A stretch of 64,000 nt of DNA from NCBI RefSeq assembly GCF_000878195.1, contig NZ_JXST01000011.1, positions 1-64,000 on the forward strand, given 5' to 3'. Origin of the DNA: Mycolicibacterium llatzerense. Its GTDB lineage: Bacteria > Actinomycetota > Actinomycetes > Mycobacteriales > Mycobacteriaceae. The translations under genes were made by a program, and so were the position numbers. Positions 55,018 to 64,000 of this stretch are shown here, one piece after another (positions within the stretch are counted from its first letter, which is position 1; the number at the start of each line of letters is the position of its first letter). The notes under the pieces are model-generated. The model did no database searches and was not told where the DNA came from. It saw only the letters and a list, made by a program, of their open reading frames with translations.

Positions 55018-55602
55018 TCACGACACGAACTGGACGTTGGAGATCCGCGCGCCGGCAGCGTCTTTCGCGACGCTGATCCGCATGCGCCAGTTTCGCGGTG
55101 GTCCGGCCGGCGCCTCGGCCAACGACGTCCGCACCGATACCGCGAGAAGCACCTGTGCGCCATCACCGGTCACCGATTCCAGGCCGGCCTCGGTGACAGT
55201 GCCCTCGGATTTCGATCGGGCCTGTTTCACCACGGCGACGAACGGCTCCGAACGACGCTGAAAGTCCTCCCGGAACGCACCGGTGGATGCATCGAGAATT
55301 CGCCGGATGTCGGTGTCCGCCTCGGTGTAGCTGATCGTGGTCAGGTTCAGCGCTGCCTGGCGCGCGGTCTGCACGTACAAGTTCTTCAGCGCTTGCCCCT
55401 CCTGCGCCTGGTGAGCGCGCAAACCCAGCCAGCCCACGAGGGCGCCGACGGCGACCACCAGCGTCAGCCCGACCGCAACCACGGGTGAGATGCGCGGCAA
55501 CCGTTGCCGCAAGGACGGTTTGGCCGCTACGCCCGTCTCGTCGACTGTGTCACTGAGATCGGCAATTGCGTCTAGTTGTTCGGCGTCAGCATGCTCTGCC
55601 AT
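55018..55602 (-). CDS. Mce-associated membrane protein (Mas)
   Basis: 194 aa with the same layout: cytosolic N-terminus, membrane helix ISPVVAVGLTLVVAVGALVGWLGL (about 35-60), and an outside domain with SYTEADTDIRRILDASTGAFREDFQRRSEPF, the typical Mas/Mce-assoc sequence. ATG 55602 overlaps the mceF 3' end by 31 bp. Paralogue of the next gene; both are the usual last components of an mce operon. Confidence 0.9.
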   Translation of the reverse strand: MAEHADAEQLDAIADLSDTVDETGVAAKPSLRQRLPRISPVVAVGLTLVVAVGALVGWLGLRAHQAQEGQALKNLYVQTARQAALNLTTISYTEADTDIRRILDASTGAFREDFQRRSEPFVAVVKQARSKSEGTVTEAGLESVTGDGAQVLLAVSVRTSLAEAPAGPPRNWRMRISVAKDAAGARISNVQFVS

Positions 55603-57041
55603 GTCTTGCCTTTCGTGGTGGCGGCCAGGTCTGAGTCGGTATACGGCTTACCGTCCGGACCCACGTACCCGCCGGTCGCGGGGTCATAGGGCACGAAGGC
55701 CACCGGTGGTGCCGGTCCGGGCGGAGCGCCGGGGTTCTGCCGTGGATCGGTGCCCGGTGCGTACTGCGGAACCCCCTGCCCCGTCAGGGTGGCGTTGGGG
55801 TCGCCCTTCCAGACGTAACCGTCGTTGAGGGGCACATACGGCTCGTTGCTCTCGCAGAGTTCAACCGTCGGTGACCGCTTGGCGGGGTTGTTCTCGCACG
55901 GAATGTTCCGCACGCCGCGAACATTCAGATCGGAATCCTGCGGCACCCGGCAGTACAGCTCACCGGCCGGCCGCTCGGGATAGTCCACCTCGCTGGGTAT
56001 CCGCTGCTGTTTGATCGGCAGGAACCCGGTGTTGCACGGTGGCGGCAGGTTCATGTTCAGTTTGAAGTCCAGATAGATGCCGCGGTAGGGCGTCTTGAGG
56101 TCCGAGTCGGCGACGGCGATCGCCGACATCAGCGCGGTGCCCTGCGGGAACAACACCAGCAGTTGCTCGATGTCGTGCCGATAGGTGATCGCGATGTCAC
56201 CCAGGCTCACCATGTTGGCCAGCAACAGCGGTAGCGCGGGGGCGAACCTGTCGAACAGGGCCCGGCCCTCGTCCAGGGTCGGCTGCCCCAGCTTCAGCAG
56301 TTCGGCGAATGCGACGTTCTGAGCTTTGAACTGGCCCGTGATCGAGGCCAGCCGCTGCGCCCAGGTCGCGATCGAATCCGCGGTCTGCACTTGGGAGTTC
56401 AGCACCGCGGGGCTTTGGTCGATCAGCTGCGTGATCGGGCCGACGTTCTTGCCGGCCTCGATGGCCAGCGCCGTCGAGCCGTTGACGACGCGCGACAACT
56501 CGGGGCCGAGCCCACTGACCGCCTTGTCGGCTTCGTCGACGACGGTGCGCAGGTTGTCCTGCGGGATGGCTTCCAACGCCCGGTTGGTGGCGTCGAGCAG
56601 GTTGCCGATATCGGGCGGAATTCGTACCTTCGCGACCGGGATGGTCGCGCCGCTACGCAGTTCCGATCCACTGCCGGATTGGCCTGCAGCAGGGATCAAT
56701 TCGACGAACTGCTCGCCGACGGCCGAGCGGCTGTGGACCGCGGCCGACACGTCCGCAGGCACCTTGATCGACGAGTCGAGGTTCAGCTCGGCGCGGACGC
56801 CACCCGCGGTGACATCGACCGCGCTGACCCGGCCGATCTCGGTGCCGCGGTATGTGACCACCGATGTCGGATACAGGCCACCCGATTCGGGCAGTTCGAC
56901 GGTCACGGTATAGCGGCCGTACCCGAGCAACGTCGGCACGTGCACGAACCCGAATGCCATGACGCTGCAAGCAATTACGGTGACGGCACCGAGGATTGCC
57001 AGCTGGGTCCAGACGGTGCGGGACAAGCGCAGACGCAACAT
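55572..57041 (-). CDS. mceF: Mce-family protein MceF
   Basis: 489 aa. N-terminal membrane helix (QLAILGAVTVIACSVMAFGFVHV), the Mce/MlaD domain (YTVTVELPESGGLYPTSVVTYRGTEIGRVSAVDV), an alpha-helical Mce4_CUP1-type domain (residues 130-320) and a C-terminal Pro-rich tail with PPGPAPPVAFVPYDPATG. Last of six Mce subunits; the complex forms a lipid-transport channel across the periplasm. Its ATG 57041 is 1 bp from the mceE stop, so translation is coupled. Confidence 0.93.
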   Translation of the reverse strand: MLRLRLSRTVWTQLAILGAVTVIACSVMAFGFVHVPTLLGYGRYTVTVELPESGGLYPTSVVTYRGTEIGRVSAVDVTAGGVRAELNLDSSIKVPADVSAAVHSRSAVGEQFVELIPAAGQSGSGSELRSGATIPVAKVRIPPDIGNLLDATNRALEAIPQDNLRTVVDEADKAVSGLGPELSRVVNGSTALAIEAGKNVGPITQLIDQSPAVLNSQVQTADSIATWAQRLASITGQFKAQNVAFAELLKLGQPTLDEGRALFDRFAPALPLLLANMVSLGDIAITYRHDIEQLLVLFPQGTALMSAIAVADSDLKTPYRGIYLDFKLNMNLPPPCNTGFLPIKQQRIPSEVDYPERPAGELYCRVPQDSDLNVRGVRNIPCENNPAKRSPTVELCESNEPYVPLNDGYVWKGDPNATLTGQGVPQYAPGTDPRQNPGAPPGPAPPVAFVPYDPATGGYVGPDGKPYTDSDLAATTKGKTWQSMLTPNN

Positions 57042-57042
57042 G

Positions 57043-58164
57043 TCAGTACCCCCCGAAGTGGTAGGGAGCGATCAGTGGGTTGCCCGCGGTGTACGGGCTG
57101 GGCATCTGACCGATGGTGCGGCCCCACTGCATCTCCAGTTCGGTGAGGTTGCCTTCCCACCGGGTTCCGGTGAACAGGCTGCTGTCGAGCCTGCTCAGAG
57201 TCAGGTCGATGACCATCGTGATGTTGGCGAAGTCGCCCCGGAACCAGTTGCCCAGATTGCTCTTCACCCACGGGTACGTCGACAGGAAGTCCAGTCCCTT
57301 GGTCAGCGCGGGCCCTGAATCGGCCAACGACCGCAGCACGGGCACCATGCTCCGCAGATTCGCGACCAGGCTCTCCTTGGTCTGCGTCACCGTCGACGAG
57401 GCAACGGCGCCGAACCGCCCGACGGCGTCGATCGCGTTGGCCAGGTTCGCGCGCTGCTCGGCCAGCACAGCCAATGCCTGCGGGATGGTGGTGAGCGCCT
57501 TGTCGACGGTGTGCCGGTTCGCCGCGACCTGGCCGACCAGGGAGTTCAGATTCTCTGTGGCAGAGATGATGTCGTCGGTCTGGGCGTTGAGCCGGGCGAT
57601 GAACGTGTCGAGCTGGGTCAGCAGGCTGCGCATGTCGTTCTCGCGCCCGGCCAACGCTTTCGCGAAGGTCTGGTTGATCTCCTGGAGTTGAGCCAACCCG
57701 CCACCGTTGAGCAGGATCGACGCCGATGCGAGAGCTTGCTCTGTGGTGGGATACGTTGCGGCCCTGGACAACGGGATCACCGCGCCGCCCGTGAGCTGTC
57801 CCTGCGGCGGCTCGTTGGTGGGCGGGCTGAGCTCGATGTGCATCGAACCGAGCAGGCTGGTCTGCCCGACCTTGGCGGTGCTGTTGGCGGGCAGGTGGAC
57901 ATCTCCGTCGATCCGCATGGTGACCAGCGCGTGCCAGTCCTGCACCTCGATCTTGGTGACGTTGCCGACGTTGACGTCGCCGACCCGCACCCGGGTGTTC
58001 TGCTGGATCACCACGACGTCGGGCAACTGCGCTTGGATCACATACGAGCCCGGTCCGTCGCCGACGGTGCCGGGCAGCGTCAGCGAATTCAGGCCACGCC
58101 ATTGGCATCCCGGTAGCACCAGCACGCTGACGAGGATGAGCGTCACGGTCACGAGTCGTTTCAT
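57043..58164 (-). CDS. mceE: Mce-family lipoprotein MceE (LprK type)
   Basis: 373 aa from ATG 58164, overlapping the mceD stop in ATGA. Lipobox VLVLPGC (Cys19 or 20) at the N-terminus marks the only lipoprotein of the six Mce subunits, as in other mce operons. Mce domain: YVIQAQLPDVVVIQQNTRVRVGDVNVGNVTKIEV. A helical region follows. The reading frame continues upstream into mceD territory as a spurious 917-aa frame; the ATGA junction and lipobox fix the real start. Confidence 0.93.
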   Translation of the reverse strand: MKRLVTVTLILVSVLVLPGCQWRGLNSLTLPGTVGDGPGSYVIQAQLPDVVVIQQNTRVRVGDVNVGNVTKIEVQDWHALVTMRIDGDVHLPANSTAKVGQTSLLGSMHIELSPPTNEPPQGQLTGGAVIPLSRAATYPTTEQALASASILLNGGGLAQLQEINQTFAKALAGRENDMRSLLTQLDTFIARLNAQTDDIISATENLNSLVGQVAANRHTVDKALTTIPQALAVLAEQRANLANAIDAVGRFGAVASSTVTQTKESLVANLRSMVPVLRSLADSGPALTKGLDFLSTYPWVKSNLGNWFRGDFANITMVIDLTLSRLDSSLFTGTRWEGNLTELEMQWGRTIGQMPSPYTAGNPLIAPYHFGGY

Positions 58165-59489
58165 GGCTGTGTCCCTTGCGGCGGCGCCATGAGGCCGGCC
58201 AGTCCCTGGCTCGGGTCGGTCGGCGCGGCCGCGGGCGCCTCTGCCGGCAGCGGACCCGGCGTCGGGGCCTCTTGCGGCGGAGCCCCGCCCGGCCGCAGCC
58301 GCGGCTCGCTGTAGGTGACCTCGTTGGGCCGGGCAGTTGCACCGACGAACGGGTTCCCGCCGATCGGCAGGAAGTTGTACTGCCGGTTCTTGATGATCGG
58401 CGCCAGATACTGCACGCACAGCTTGGCGGACTGGGCGAAGTTCTCCCGCGCCGCGGACTGGATTGCGCCGCAGAGGAATTGCACGGTATCGGCGAAGTTG
58501 ACCGGCGCCAGGATGCCGGTGATGGCGCTCTGCGCGGGGTCGTAGATGTTGGTGAAGTTCTGGAACACCGTCGGCGTGATGTGCAGGACCTGTTTGAGGT
58601 CCGTGCGGCTGTCGTTGAGTGCCGTGGTGATCGCATTGAGGTGGTCGAAGGTGGTCCCGAGCCCCTCCCGGTTCTCCGCGATGAACCCGCGCAGATCCTT
58701 GACCGCGGCGTTCAGATCGCGTGTCGCGTCGGCGATGTTGTTCGGCGTACTCGACAACGCGGTGGTGATGGCGGCCATGTTGGTGTTGAAGTCCGCGAGC
58801 AGGTCGCTGCTCGACGACAGTGCGGACACCAGCATCTGCAGATTGCGGACGGTACTGAAGATGTCGGTGCTGTGGTCGCCGAGCGCCGACATCGCGCGAG
58901 ACAGCTTGATCACGGTGTCGCGTGCGGTGTCTCCCTGGCCACGCAGGTTGTCCGCGGCGCTGTTGATGAATTCGCCTACCGCACTGGGACCGCCGGGGCT
59001 GGCCGGTTGCAGCGAGTCCGTCAGCTTCTCGAGTTGCTGGCGGAAGTCGTCCCACTCCACTGGCACCACGGTGCGATCCAATGCGATGGTGGACCCCGCG
59101 GCGAGCTTCGGGCCGCTGGTGTAGGCGGGCACCAACTGGATCGCCCGCGCGCTGACCAGTGACGGCGACAAGATTGCGGCGCGGACGTCGGCGGGCAGTG
59201 CGTATTGCGAGTCCACCGAGAAAGTGACCTTGGCGGCACGCGGCTGCGGTTCGATTTTTTCGACTGTGCCGACGGTGACGCCCAGAATCCGGATGTCGTC
59301 GCCGGTGTACAGGCCGTTGGTGTTCGCGAAGTACGCGACGTAGGTGCTCGTCGTGGCGGTGACCCACCAGGATCGGGCCAGTCCGGTGACCGCGACGGTC
59401 AGCGTCACAGCAAGACTCACCGCGATGGCAATCCGCCAAATCCCGCGTCCGCGAGAATCTTTCGTACCGAGGTCGACAGCCATCGTCAC
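58161..59489 (-). CDS. mceD: Mce-family protein MceD
   Basis: 442 aa from GTG 59489, overlapping the mceC stop (GTGA); ATG two codons later is possible. Membrane helix WRIAIAVSLAVTLTVAVTGLARSWW, then Mce domain VAYFANTNGLYTGDDIRILGVTVGTVEKIEPQ, a long helical region and a Pro/Ala-rich tail PGGAPPQEAPTPGPLPAEAPAAAPTDPS. The tail is a common feature of this subunit. Confidence 0.93.
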   Translation of the reverse strand: MTMAVDLGTKDSRGRGIWRIAIAVSLAVTLTVAVTGLARSWWVTATTSTYVAYFANTNGLYTGDDIRILGVTVGTVEKIEPQPRAAKVTFSVDSQYALPADVRAAILSPSLVSARAIQLVPAYTSGPKLAAGSTIALDRTVVPVEWDDFRQQLEKLTDSLQPASPGGPSAVGEFINSAADNLRGQGDTARDTVIKLSRAMSALGDHSTDIFSTVRNLQMLVSALSSSSDLLADFNTNMAAITTALSSTPNNIADATRDLNAAVKDLRGFIAENREGLGTTFDHLNAITTALNDSRTDLKQVLHITPTVFQNFTNIYDPAQSAITGILAPVNFADTVQFLCGAIQSAARENFAQSAKLCVQYLAPIIKNRQYNFLPIGGNPFVGATARPNEVTYSEPRLRPGGAPPQEAPTPGPLPAEAPAAAPTDPSQGLAGLMAPPQGTQP

Positions 59490-60847
59490 CGCCCTCCCAC
59501 CGGGGAAACCGGATCCGAAACCACGCCCGGTGAACCGCTGGGCGAGTGGTTCGGCGGCGGCAGCGGGGTGGGCGGCGGGACGGTCGGTGCGGGCACCTCA
59601 CCGGGAGCCGGGGCCAGCGCCGGCGGTCCGGGCGGCGGACAACCCGGCGCGGGTGCGGGCAGCGGCTCGCGATACGGGTAGCGCGGATCTCCCGGATTGC
59701 CGGTGATCGCGTCGGGCAGAAACAGATTCGGCGGTCCCCCTTGACCGGTACGTGGGTAGGGCGTCGGCAGGGGCGGGATACCGGGCTGGCCGGCACCGGG
59801 CTCGGTCAGCTGCGACGGCAGCAGTACATTCGGGTCCAGACCCAGATCGGAGAACGCCGCGTCGACGAACGGCTGATCGAATTGTCCCGGGAACAGGTTG
59901 ACCAGTGACGCTTTGAAGAACGGTCCCGCACCCAGCACTTCGCCGAACGACATCGCGTACCGGCGCAGCAGGTACAGCGTGCGTTGCAGTTCCTTCTTGC
60001 GGTTGTCGAGGATGCCCAGTACGCCGTTGAGCTTGTCGACGGCGGGTTTGAGTTGCGTCCGATTGTCTTTGACCAGACCGGACAGCTGCTGGGTGGCCGC
60101 GCTGACATTGACCATCAGCGTCTCGACCGAGTTGCGTTGCGACAGAATCTCGCCCAGCAGCGCGTCCGTGTTCACCACCAGTCGTGCGATCTGGTCGCTG
60201 CGCTTCGCCAGCACTCCGGTGACCTTGTTGGCGTCAGCGAGCAGCTGGCGCAGCTTCGCATCGCGGGTGCCGAGGGTATCGGAGAAGCGCGCCACGCCCT
60301 CCAACGCCAGCTTGAGATCGGGCGGGGTGTTCTGGAAGGTCTGCGCCAGCGTCTTGAGCGCCGACGACAGCTGGGTGGTGTCCAGGCCACTGATCGTGGT
60401 GGTCAGGTCACCCAGCGCTGCGGGCAGATCGTACGGCGACGTGGTGCGTTCAATCGGGATGGGACCGGCCAGGTTTCGGTCGCCGCGCGGTGTCAGCTCC
60501 AGCACCTTGGTACCGAGCACCGTTTCGGTCTTGATCGCGGCCTCGGTGCGGTCGCCGAGTTCGACGCCGTCACGCACCGTGAAATCGACCAGAACCTTGG
60601 CACCCTCCAGATGGATTCCCGAGACGCGCCCGACCCCGAGGCCCGACACCCGCACGTCGCTGCCTGTCTTGATGCCGCCGGCATCGGCGAAGTACGCCTG
60701 ATAGTCGGACGTCCCCTTGATGAAGGGGATCTTGTCGTAGCTGAATGCGGCGGCGACGATGGCGATGATCAGTACGATGCCGGTCGCACCGACCGCCAAC
60801 CGGTTGCGTTCGGCTAGTGGCTTGATGTTGAACCTTTTTCGCGTCAT
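59486..60847 (-). CDS. mceC: Mce-family protein MceC
   Basis: 453 aa from ATG 60847, overlapping the mceB stop (ATGA); a GTG 12 bp upstream is less likely. Membrane helix near the N-terminus (VGATGIVLIIAIVAAAFSY), Mce domain YQAYFADAGGIKTGSDVRVSGLGVGRVSGI, helical CUP1-like part and a Pro-rich C-terminus (PGCPPPGPPALAPAPGEVPAPTVPPP). Confidence 0.93.
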   Translation of the reverse strand: MTRKRFNIKPLAERNRLAVGATGIVLIIAIVAAAFSYDKIPFIKGTSDYQAYFADAGGIKTGSDVRVSGLGVGRVSGIHLEGAKVLVDFTVRDGVELGDRTEAAIKTETVLGTKVLELTPRGDRNLAGPIPIERTTSPYDLPAALGDLTTTISGLDTTQLSSALKTLAQTFQNTPPDLKLALEGVARFSDTLGTRDAKLRQLLADANKVTGVLAKRSDQIARLVVNTDALLGEILSQRNSVETLMVNVSAATQQLSGLVKDNRTQLKPAVDKLNGVLGILDNRKKELQRTLYLLRRYAMSFGEVLGAGPFFKASLVNLFPGQFDQPFVDAAFSDLGLDPNVLLPSQLTEPGAGQPGIPPLPTPYPRTGQGGPPNLFLPDAITGNPGDPRYPYREPLPAPAPGCPPPGPPALAPAPGEVPAPTVPPPTPLPPPNHSPSGSPGVVSDPVSPVGGR

Positions 60848-61872
60848 TTCGGTGTGCACCGTCCGGAATCCTGGCCGGCGACCTTGACGTACACGGGTTG
60901 TCCGCCTTTGCCGTTGAGCTTGAGCAGCGCGTCGCAGAGGTAGAAGCCGAAGTAGTCGCCGTACAGCCCGTTGCGCGAGAGGATCTGGTATGCGTCGGGC
61001 AGCGTTCTCACCAGGTCGTCGACGTAGTCGTGGTCCGCCATGATCTGCCCCGACACCCGATCCGTCTGTTGCACAGTCTGTTTGATGGGTTCACGAGCCG
61101 CGGTCAGCAGATCTGCCACTGATTTCGTCGCCGCGTTGATGTTGGCGACCCCGGTGGCGATGTCGGACTTGCGTTCGGCCAGGCCCTGAACGAGCTGTGA
61201 GAGCTTGTCCAAGCCGTCGGCGAACTGAGTGTCGCGGGCGGCGAAGGTGCCCACCACGGTGTTGAGGTTGGTGATGACCTCACCGATGAGCTGATCCCGA
61301 CCGGCCAATGTCGTTGTCAGAGCCGAGGTCTGGGCCAGCACCGACGAGATGGTGCCGCCCTGACCCTGGAACACCCGAAGCAGTTCGCCGCTCAGTGCGT
61401 TGACCTGGTCCGGATCGAGCGCCCGGAACAGTGGCCGGAAGCCTCCGATGAGCGCGTCGACATCCAAGGCTGGCGCGGTCCGGGACAACGGGATCGTCTG
61501 GCCCGGAAGGAGTTTCCGCACCGACCCGGGCCCTTCGTCGAGCGACAGGTAGCGGTCGCCGATCAGGTTCTCGTAGCGGATCGTCGCCGTGGTGCCCTCG
61601 GTCAGTGTCAGCTGCCGGTCGACGGCGAAGTCGATGGTGACGGTGCCGTCCTTGTGCAGGGCGAGGCTCTTGACCTTCCCTACCTCGACGCCGGCGATGC
61701 GAACGAAGTTGCCGCCCTTCAGACCCGAGACGTTGGTGAACACCGCCTGGTAGCTGGCGCGCGAATCGAATCGGAACTGCCCGAAGACCGTCAGCAGGCC
61801 GAACATGAAGAGCAGGCTGACCAGGGTGAAGATCACGACGCGGGTGACGGTCCCGCGGAGGCGGCTTCTCAC
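60844..61872 (-). CDS. mceB: Mce-family protein MceB
   Basis: 342 aa from GTG 61872 (GTGA overlap with the mceA stop). Membrane helix RVVIFTLVSLLFMFGLLTVFGQ, Mce domain YQAVFTNVSGLKGGNFVRIAGVEVGKVKSL and a helical C-terminal half ending in CDALLKLNGKGGQPVYVK. This subunit lacks the Pro-rich tail of MceC and MceD, as usual. Confidence 0.93.
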   Translation of the reverse strand: MRSRLRGTVTRVVIFTLVSLLFMFGLLTVFGQFRFDSRASYQAVFTNVSGLKGGNFVRIAGVEVGKVKSLALHKDGTVTIDFAVDRQLTLTEGTTATIRYENLIGDRYLSLDEGPGSVRKLLPGQTIPLSRTAPALDVDALIGGFRPLFRALDPDQVNALSGELLRVFQGQGGTISSVLAQTSALTTTLAGRDQLIGEVITNLNTVVGTFAARDTQFADGLDKLSQLVQGLAERKSDIATGVANINAATKSVADLLTAAREPIKQTVQQTDRVSGQIMADHDYVDDLVRTLPDAYQILSRNGLYGDYFGFYLCDALLKLNGKGGQPVYVKVAGQDSGRCTPK

Positions 61873-63179
61873 GGTGACCCCGAATCGGGTTGGGGTTCAC
61901 CCATCGTGGCCCCTGGCAGCCCTGGCGCCGGGCCACCGGGGTACCGGATTCGCGGCGGTTCCGGTTGTGGTTTGGTCACCGGGAAGTAGTTGGCGAAGCC
62001 AGGGAATCCGATGCCCGGGTTGGGCCGCATGTCCAATCCGTCACCGAAACCGGTGTCGGTCACCAGATACTTGACCGGGAAGTTCTTGCTGACGTCGGGC
62101 AGCGAACCGCAGCTCGGTTTGCCGCCCGGTCCGCCGCTGGCATTGACGACGGGCAGGTTGTCGGGGAAACGGTAGGGATCGGCACCGGCCAGCAGCGCGG
62201 CATCCATGATCACCGATTTCCCGTTGCCGCCCATGGCATACCGACCACCGTGGTCCAGGAACCACTGGGCGCCCTGGAACAAGCAGGTGTAGGTCGGTGA
62301 GTACTTGTCGAGCAGCGCGGTGGTCGGCCTCAGCAGATTCGTCGCCAGCACCAGGTTGGTCTGGTTCGCGCCGATGGTGTCGATGCCCGAGCGGGAGAAT
62401 CCGACGGCGGACAACAGGAGTCCGTCGAGTTCTTTCGACTGCCCGGCGATGGTGGTGGCGGTCGTCGAGAACGAGTCCAGGGTGGACACGATGTCCTGCG
62501 CCGCAGTCGAATACGCCTGCGCGGTCTGGCCGAACAACTGCCAGTCCCTGCGCACCGTGTCCATCCGCGGATTCACCGCCAGCAGTACCTGGTTCGCGTC
62601 GGTGATGGCTTGTCCGATGACATCGCCTTTGCCTCGCAATGATTCGGCCACCGCCGAGAGCACCGAGTTGAGCTTCGTCGGGTCGATCACCTGGACCACC
62701 GACTGCAGGTTCTCGAACACCGTGTTGACCTCGACGGTCACATTCCGCGACTGCAGCACCGCACCTGACCGAAGGTGGCCTCCGCTGGGACCGGTCGGGG
62801 GCACGTTGAGTTCGACATACTTGGCGCCGAACGCGGTGCTGGACCTGATCTGCGCTTCGACGTTGCTGGGCAGCTGCGCGAAGGGACCGGGGTCCATCCG
62901 CAGTTTCAGGGTCGAAAGTACGTGTCCCGCAGTGTCGGTGCGGCTGCCGATCGATTCCACTTCGCCGATCTGCACGCCCCGCAGTTTCACCTTCGCGCCG
63001 TCTTCCATCACCAAACCGGCCCGATCCGAAACCAGGGTCAACGGCACGAATCCCCGCAGCGAGCCGGAGAACAGCAGCCAGGTCATCGCGGTCATCACCA
63101 CGACCACGATCACCAGCACCGGCGCCCACCAGATCGGGTCGATCTGTTCACGCCGAGTTTCGTTAGCGCCCTTCGCCAT
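61869..63179 (-). CDS. mceA: Mce-family protein MceA
   Basis: 436 aa from ATG 63179, 5 bp after the yrbEB stop. Membrane helix WWAPVLVIVVVVMTAMTWLLFSG, Mce domain VPLTLVSDRAGLVMEDGAKVKLRGVQIGEVESIG, helical region and a C-terminal part with YTCLFQGAQWFLDHGGR and NASGGPGGKPSCGSLPDV, characteristic of MceA. First of the six substrate-channel subunits. Confidence 0.93.
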   Translation of the reverse strand: MAKGANETRREQIDPIWWAPVLVIVVVVMTAMTWLLFSGSLRGFVPLTLVSDRAGLVMEDGAKVKLRGVQIGEVESIGSRTDTAGHVLSTLKLRMDPGPFAQLPSNVEAQIRSSTAFGAKYVELNVPPTGPSGGHLRSGAVLQSRNVTVEVNTVFENLQSVVQVIDPTKLNSVLSAVAESLRGKGDVIGQAITDANQVLLAVNPRMDTVRRDWQLFGQTAQAYSTAAQDIVSTLDSFSTTATTIAGQSKELDGLLLSAVGFSRSGIDTIGANQTNLVLATNLLRPTTALLDKYSPTYTCLFQGAQWFLDHGGRYAMGGNGKSVIMDAALLAGADPYRFPDNLPVVNASGGPGGKPSCGSLPDVSKNFPVKYLVTDTGFGDGLDMRPNPGIGFPGFANYFPVTKPQPEPPRIRYPGGPAPGLPGATMGEPQPDSGSP

Positions 63180-63184
63180 TCCGT

Positions 63185-64000
63185 TCAGCCCGCCAGGTGG
63201 AAGTTGCCGGACTGCCCGTAGACGGACAGCGTGATGGTCAGCAGGATGAAGACGCCCGCGGTGATCGAGGTCCGTACCGCGCGGCCGACGGCCTCGCCGA
63301 CACCGGCCGGCCCACCGGTGGCGGTGAAGCCGTAGTAGGTGTGCACCGCCATCACCGCGGCGGCCATGGCCAGCGCCTCGAAGAACGACCATGCCAGGTC
63401 GTTCGGGTGCAGGAACGTCGTGAAGTAGTGGTCGTAGACGCCGCGCGACTGGCCGTAGATGATCGTGGTCCCGAAGCGCGTGGCCAGGAACGACATCAGC
63501 ACCGCGACGGTGTAGATCGGGACGACCGCCACCACACCGGCCACGATCCGGGTCGCGGCCAGGTAGGTGACGACCCGGATGCCCATCACTTCCAGGGCGT
63601 CGATCTCCTCGTTGATGCGCATGGCGCCCAGTTGTGCCGTCGCGCCGGCGCCGATCGTGGCGGCGAGTGCCACCCCGGCGGTGGCCGGCGCGATGAAGCG
63701 GACGTTGAGGAAGGCGCCCAAAAAGCCGGTGAGGGCTTCGATACCGACGTTGGACAGGGTGTTGTAGCCCTGGACGGCGATCAACGCGCCGGTGGACAAG
63801 GTGAGGAACCCGACGATGACCACGGTGCCGCCGATGACCGCGAGTGCCCCGGTGCCCATACCCATCACGGCGATCAGCCGCAGCACCTCGCCCGGATACC
63901 GCCGGACGGCGTCTGCGGTGGCGGCCAGGGCGCTGCCGTAGAAGGCCGTCTGCTCCCCCAGCCGACGGGTCGCCGCGATCGCCTGGTCCGCCAGTTCGCT
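63185..64000 (-). CDS. yrbEB: YrbEB (MlaE-type) permease of the mce operon, partial
   Basis: The last 271 codons are present and the frame stays open to the window edge, so the N-terminus is outside. MlaE permease: RLIAVMGMGTGALAVIGGTVVIVGFLTLSTGALIAVQGYNTL, AATIGAGATAQLGAMRINEEIDALEVMGI (the coupling-helix EEIDALEVMG motif) and several membrane helices. With YrbEA (not in the window) and a shared MceG ATPase it forms the ABC-type permease for Mce lipid import. mceA follows after 5 bp. Confidence 0.93.
   Translation of the reverse strand, partial: SELADQAIAATRRLGEQTAFYGSALAATADAVRRYPGEVLRLIAVMGMGTGALAVIGGTVVIVGFLTLSTGALIAVQGYNTLSNVGIEALTGFLGAFLNVRFIAPATAGVALAATIGAGATAQLGAMRINEEIDALEVMGIRVVTYLAATRIVAGVVAVVPIYTVAVLMSFLATRFGTTIIYGQSRGVYDHYFTTFLHPNDLAWSFFEALAMAAAVMAVHTYYGFTATGGPAGVGEAVGRAVRTSITAGVFILLTITLSVYGQSGNFHLAG

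Noticed and set aside
57043..59796. Single 917-aa minus-strand reading frame covering mceE and mceD
   Set aside because: The first ~545 codons are the alternative frame of mceD. The lipobox, ATG and ATGA overlap at 58161-58164 show that mceE starts at 58164.

Overview
The window is high-GC actinobacterial DNA, almost certainly from a fast-growing, environmental Mycobacterium/Mycolicibacterium. The signs are an mce operon with its YrbE permease and Mce-associated proteins, an antigen 85-type mycolyltransferase, two carboxylic acid reductases, F420-linked oxidoreductases (PPOX and LLM types), a 13E12-type DUF222/HNH gene, DUF732 and CAP secreted proteins, and a zinc-free ribosomal protein operon next to an Rv0106/Mrf-like gene. 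Coding density is high and no gap exceeds about 190 bp. I saw no tRNA, rRNA, CRISPR array, transposase or prophage.

Layout. 0.1-4.5 kb: a PPOX F420 enzyme, EF-G2 (fusA2) and a secreted lipase-like protein with a Lys/Pro/Ala-rich linker. 4.6-11.8 kb: tandem carboxylic acid reductases. 11.9-16.1 kb: DMT transporter, an atypical SDR, Zn alcohol dehydrogenase and an Ag85-type esterase with an Ala/Pro tail. 16.2-18.4 kb: a Zur-box-bearing divergent locus with mrf on one side and rpmB-rpmG-rpsN-rpsR (C-minus paralogues) on the other. 18.4-24.5 kb: rhomboid, acyl-CoA thioesterase, methyltransferase, nitrobindin-like protein, serine hydrolase, SRPBCC protein and acyl-CoA carboxylase beta-type subunit. 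24.7-31.7 kb: HNH protein, FAD oxidoreductase coupled to an SDR, YWTD propeller protein, cell-wall amidase and CocE hydrolase. 31.8-34.7 kb: sulfotransferase divergent from TetR-DUF1214. 34.8-38.7 kb: HrpA helicase. 38.8-48.2 kb: regulators (two TetR, one MarR) beside MpaB-family oxygenase, NTF2-like, MTHFR-like, hydrolase, 2-keto acid decarboxylase and FAD monooxygenase genes. 48.3-53.6 kb: lipoproteins, methyltransferase, AraC and PadR regulators, and a SnoaL/LLM operon. 53.6-64 kb: an mce operon on the minus strand, cut by the window end inside yrbEB, with DUF732 and CAP genes at its 3' end.

How the parts work together. The CAR pair would reduce carboxylic acids to aldehydes, and the nearby Zn-ADH could finish the reduction to alcohols. 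The Zur locus replaces zinc-binding ribosomal proteins under zinc starvation and links this to ribosome hibernation through Mrf. The mce operon encodes a lipid importer whose last cistrons are coupled by 4-bp overlaps.

The most novel signals are regulatory. Long near-perfect palindromes sit at gene ends (three copies of one family plus two unrelated ones). A GGAAC-N6-GTTCC operator pair ties one TetR gene to the adjacent FAD monooxygenase. Strong palindromes lie before the secreted lipase-like gene, before the second CAR gene and after the monooxygenase. Several promoters place a TANNNT -10 element 6-7 nt before the start codon, which implies leaderless mRNAs.
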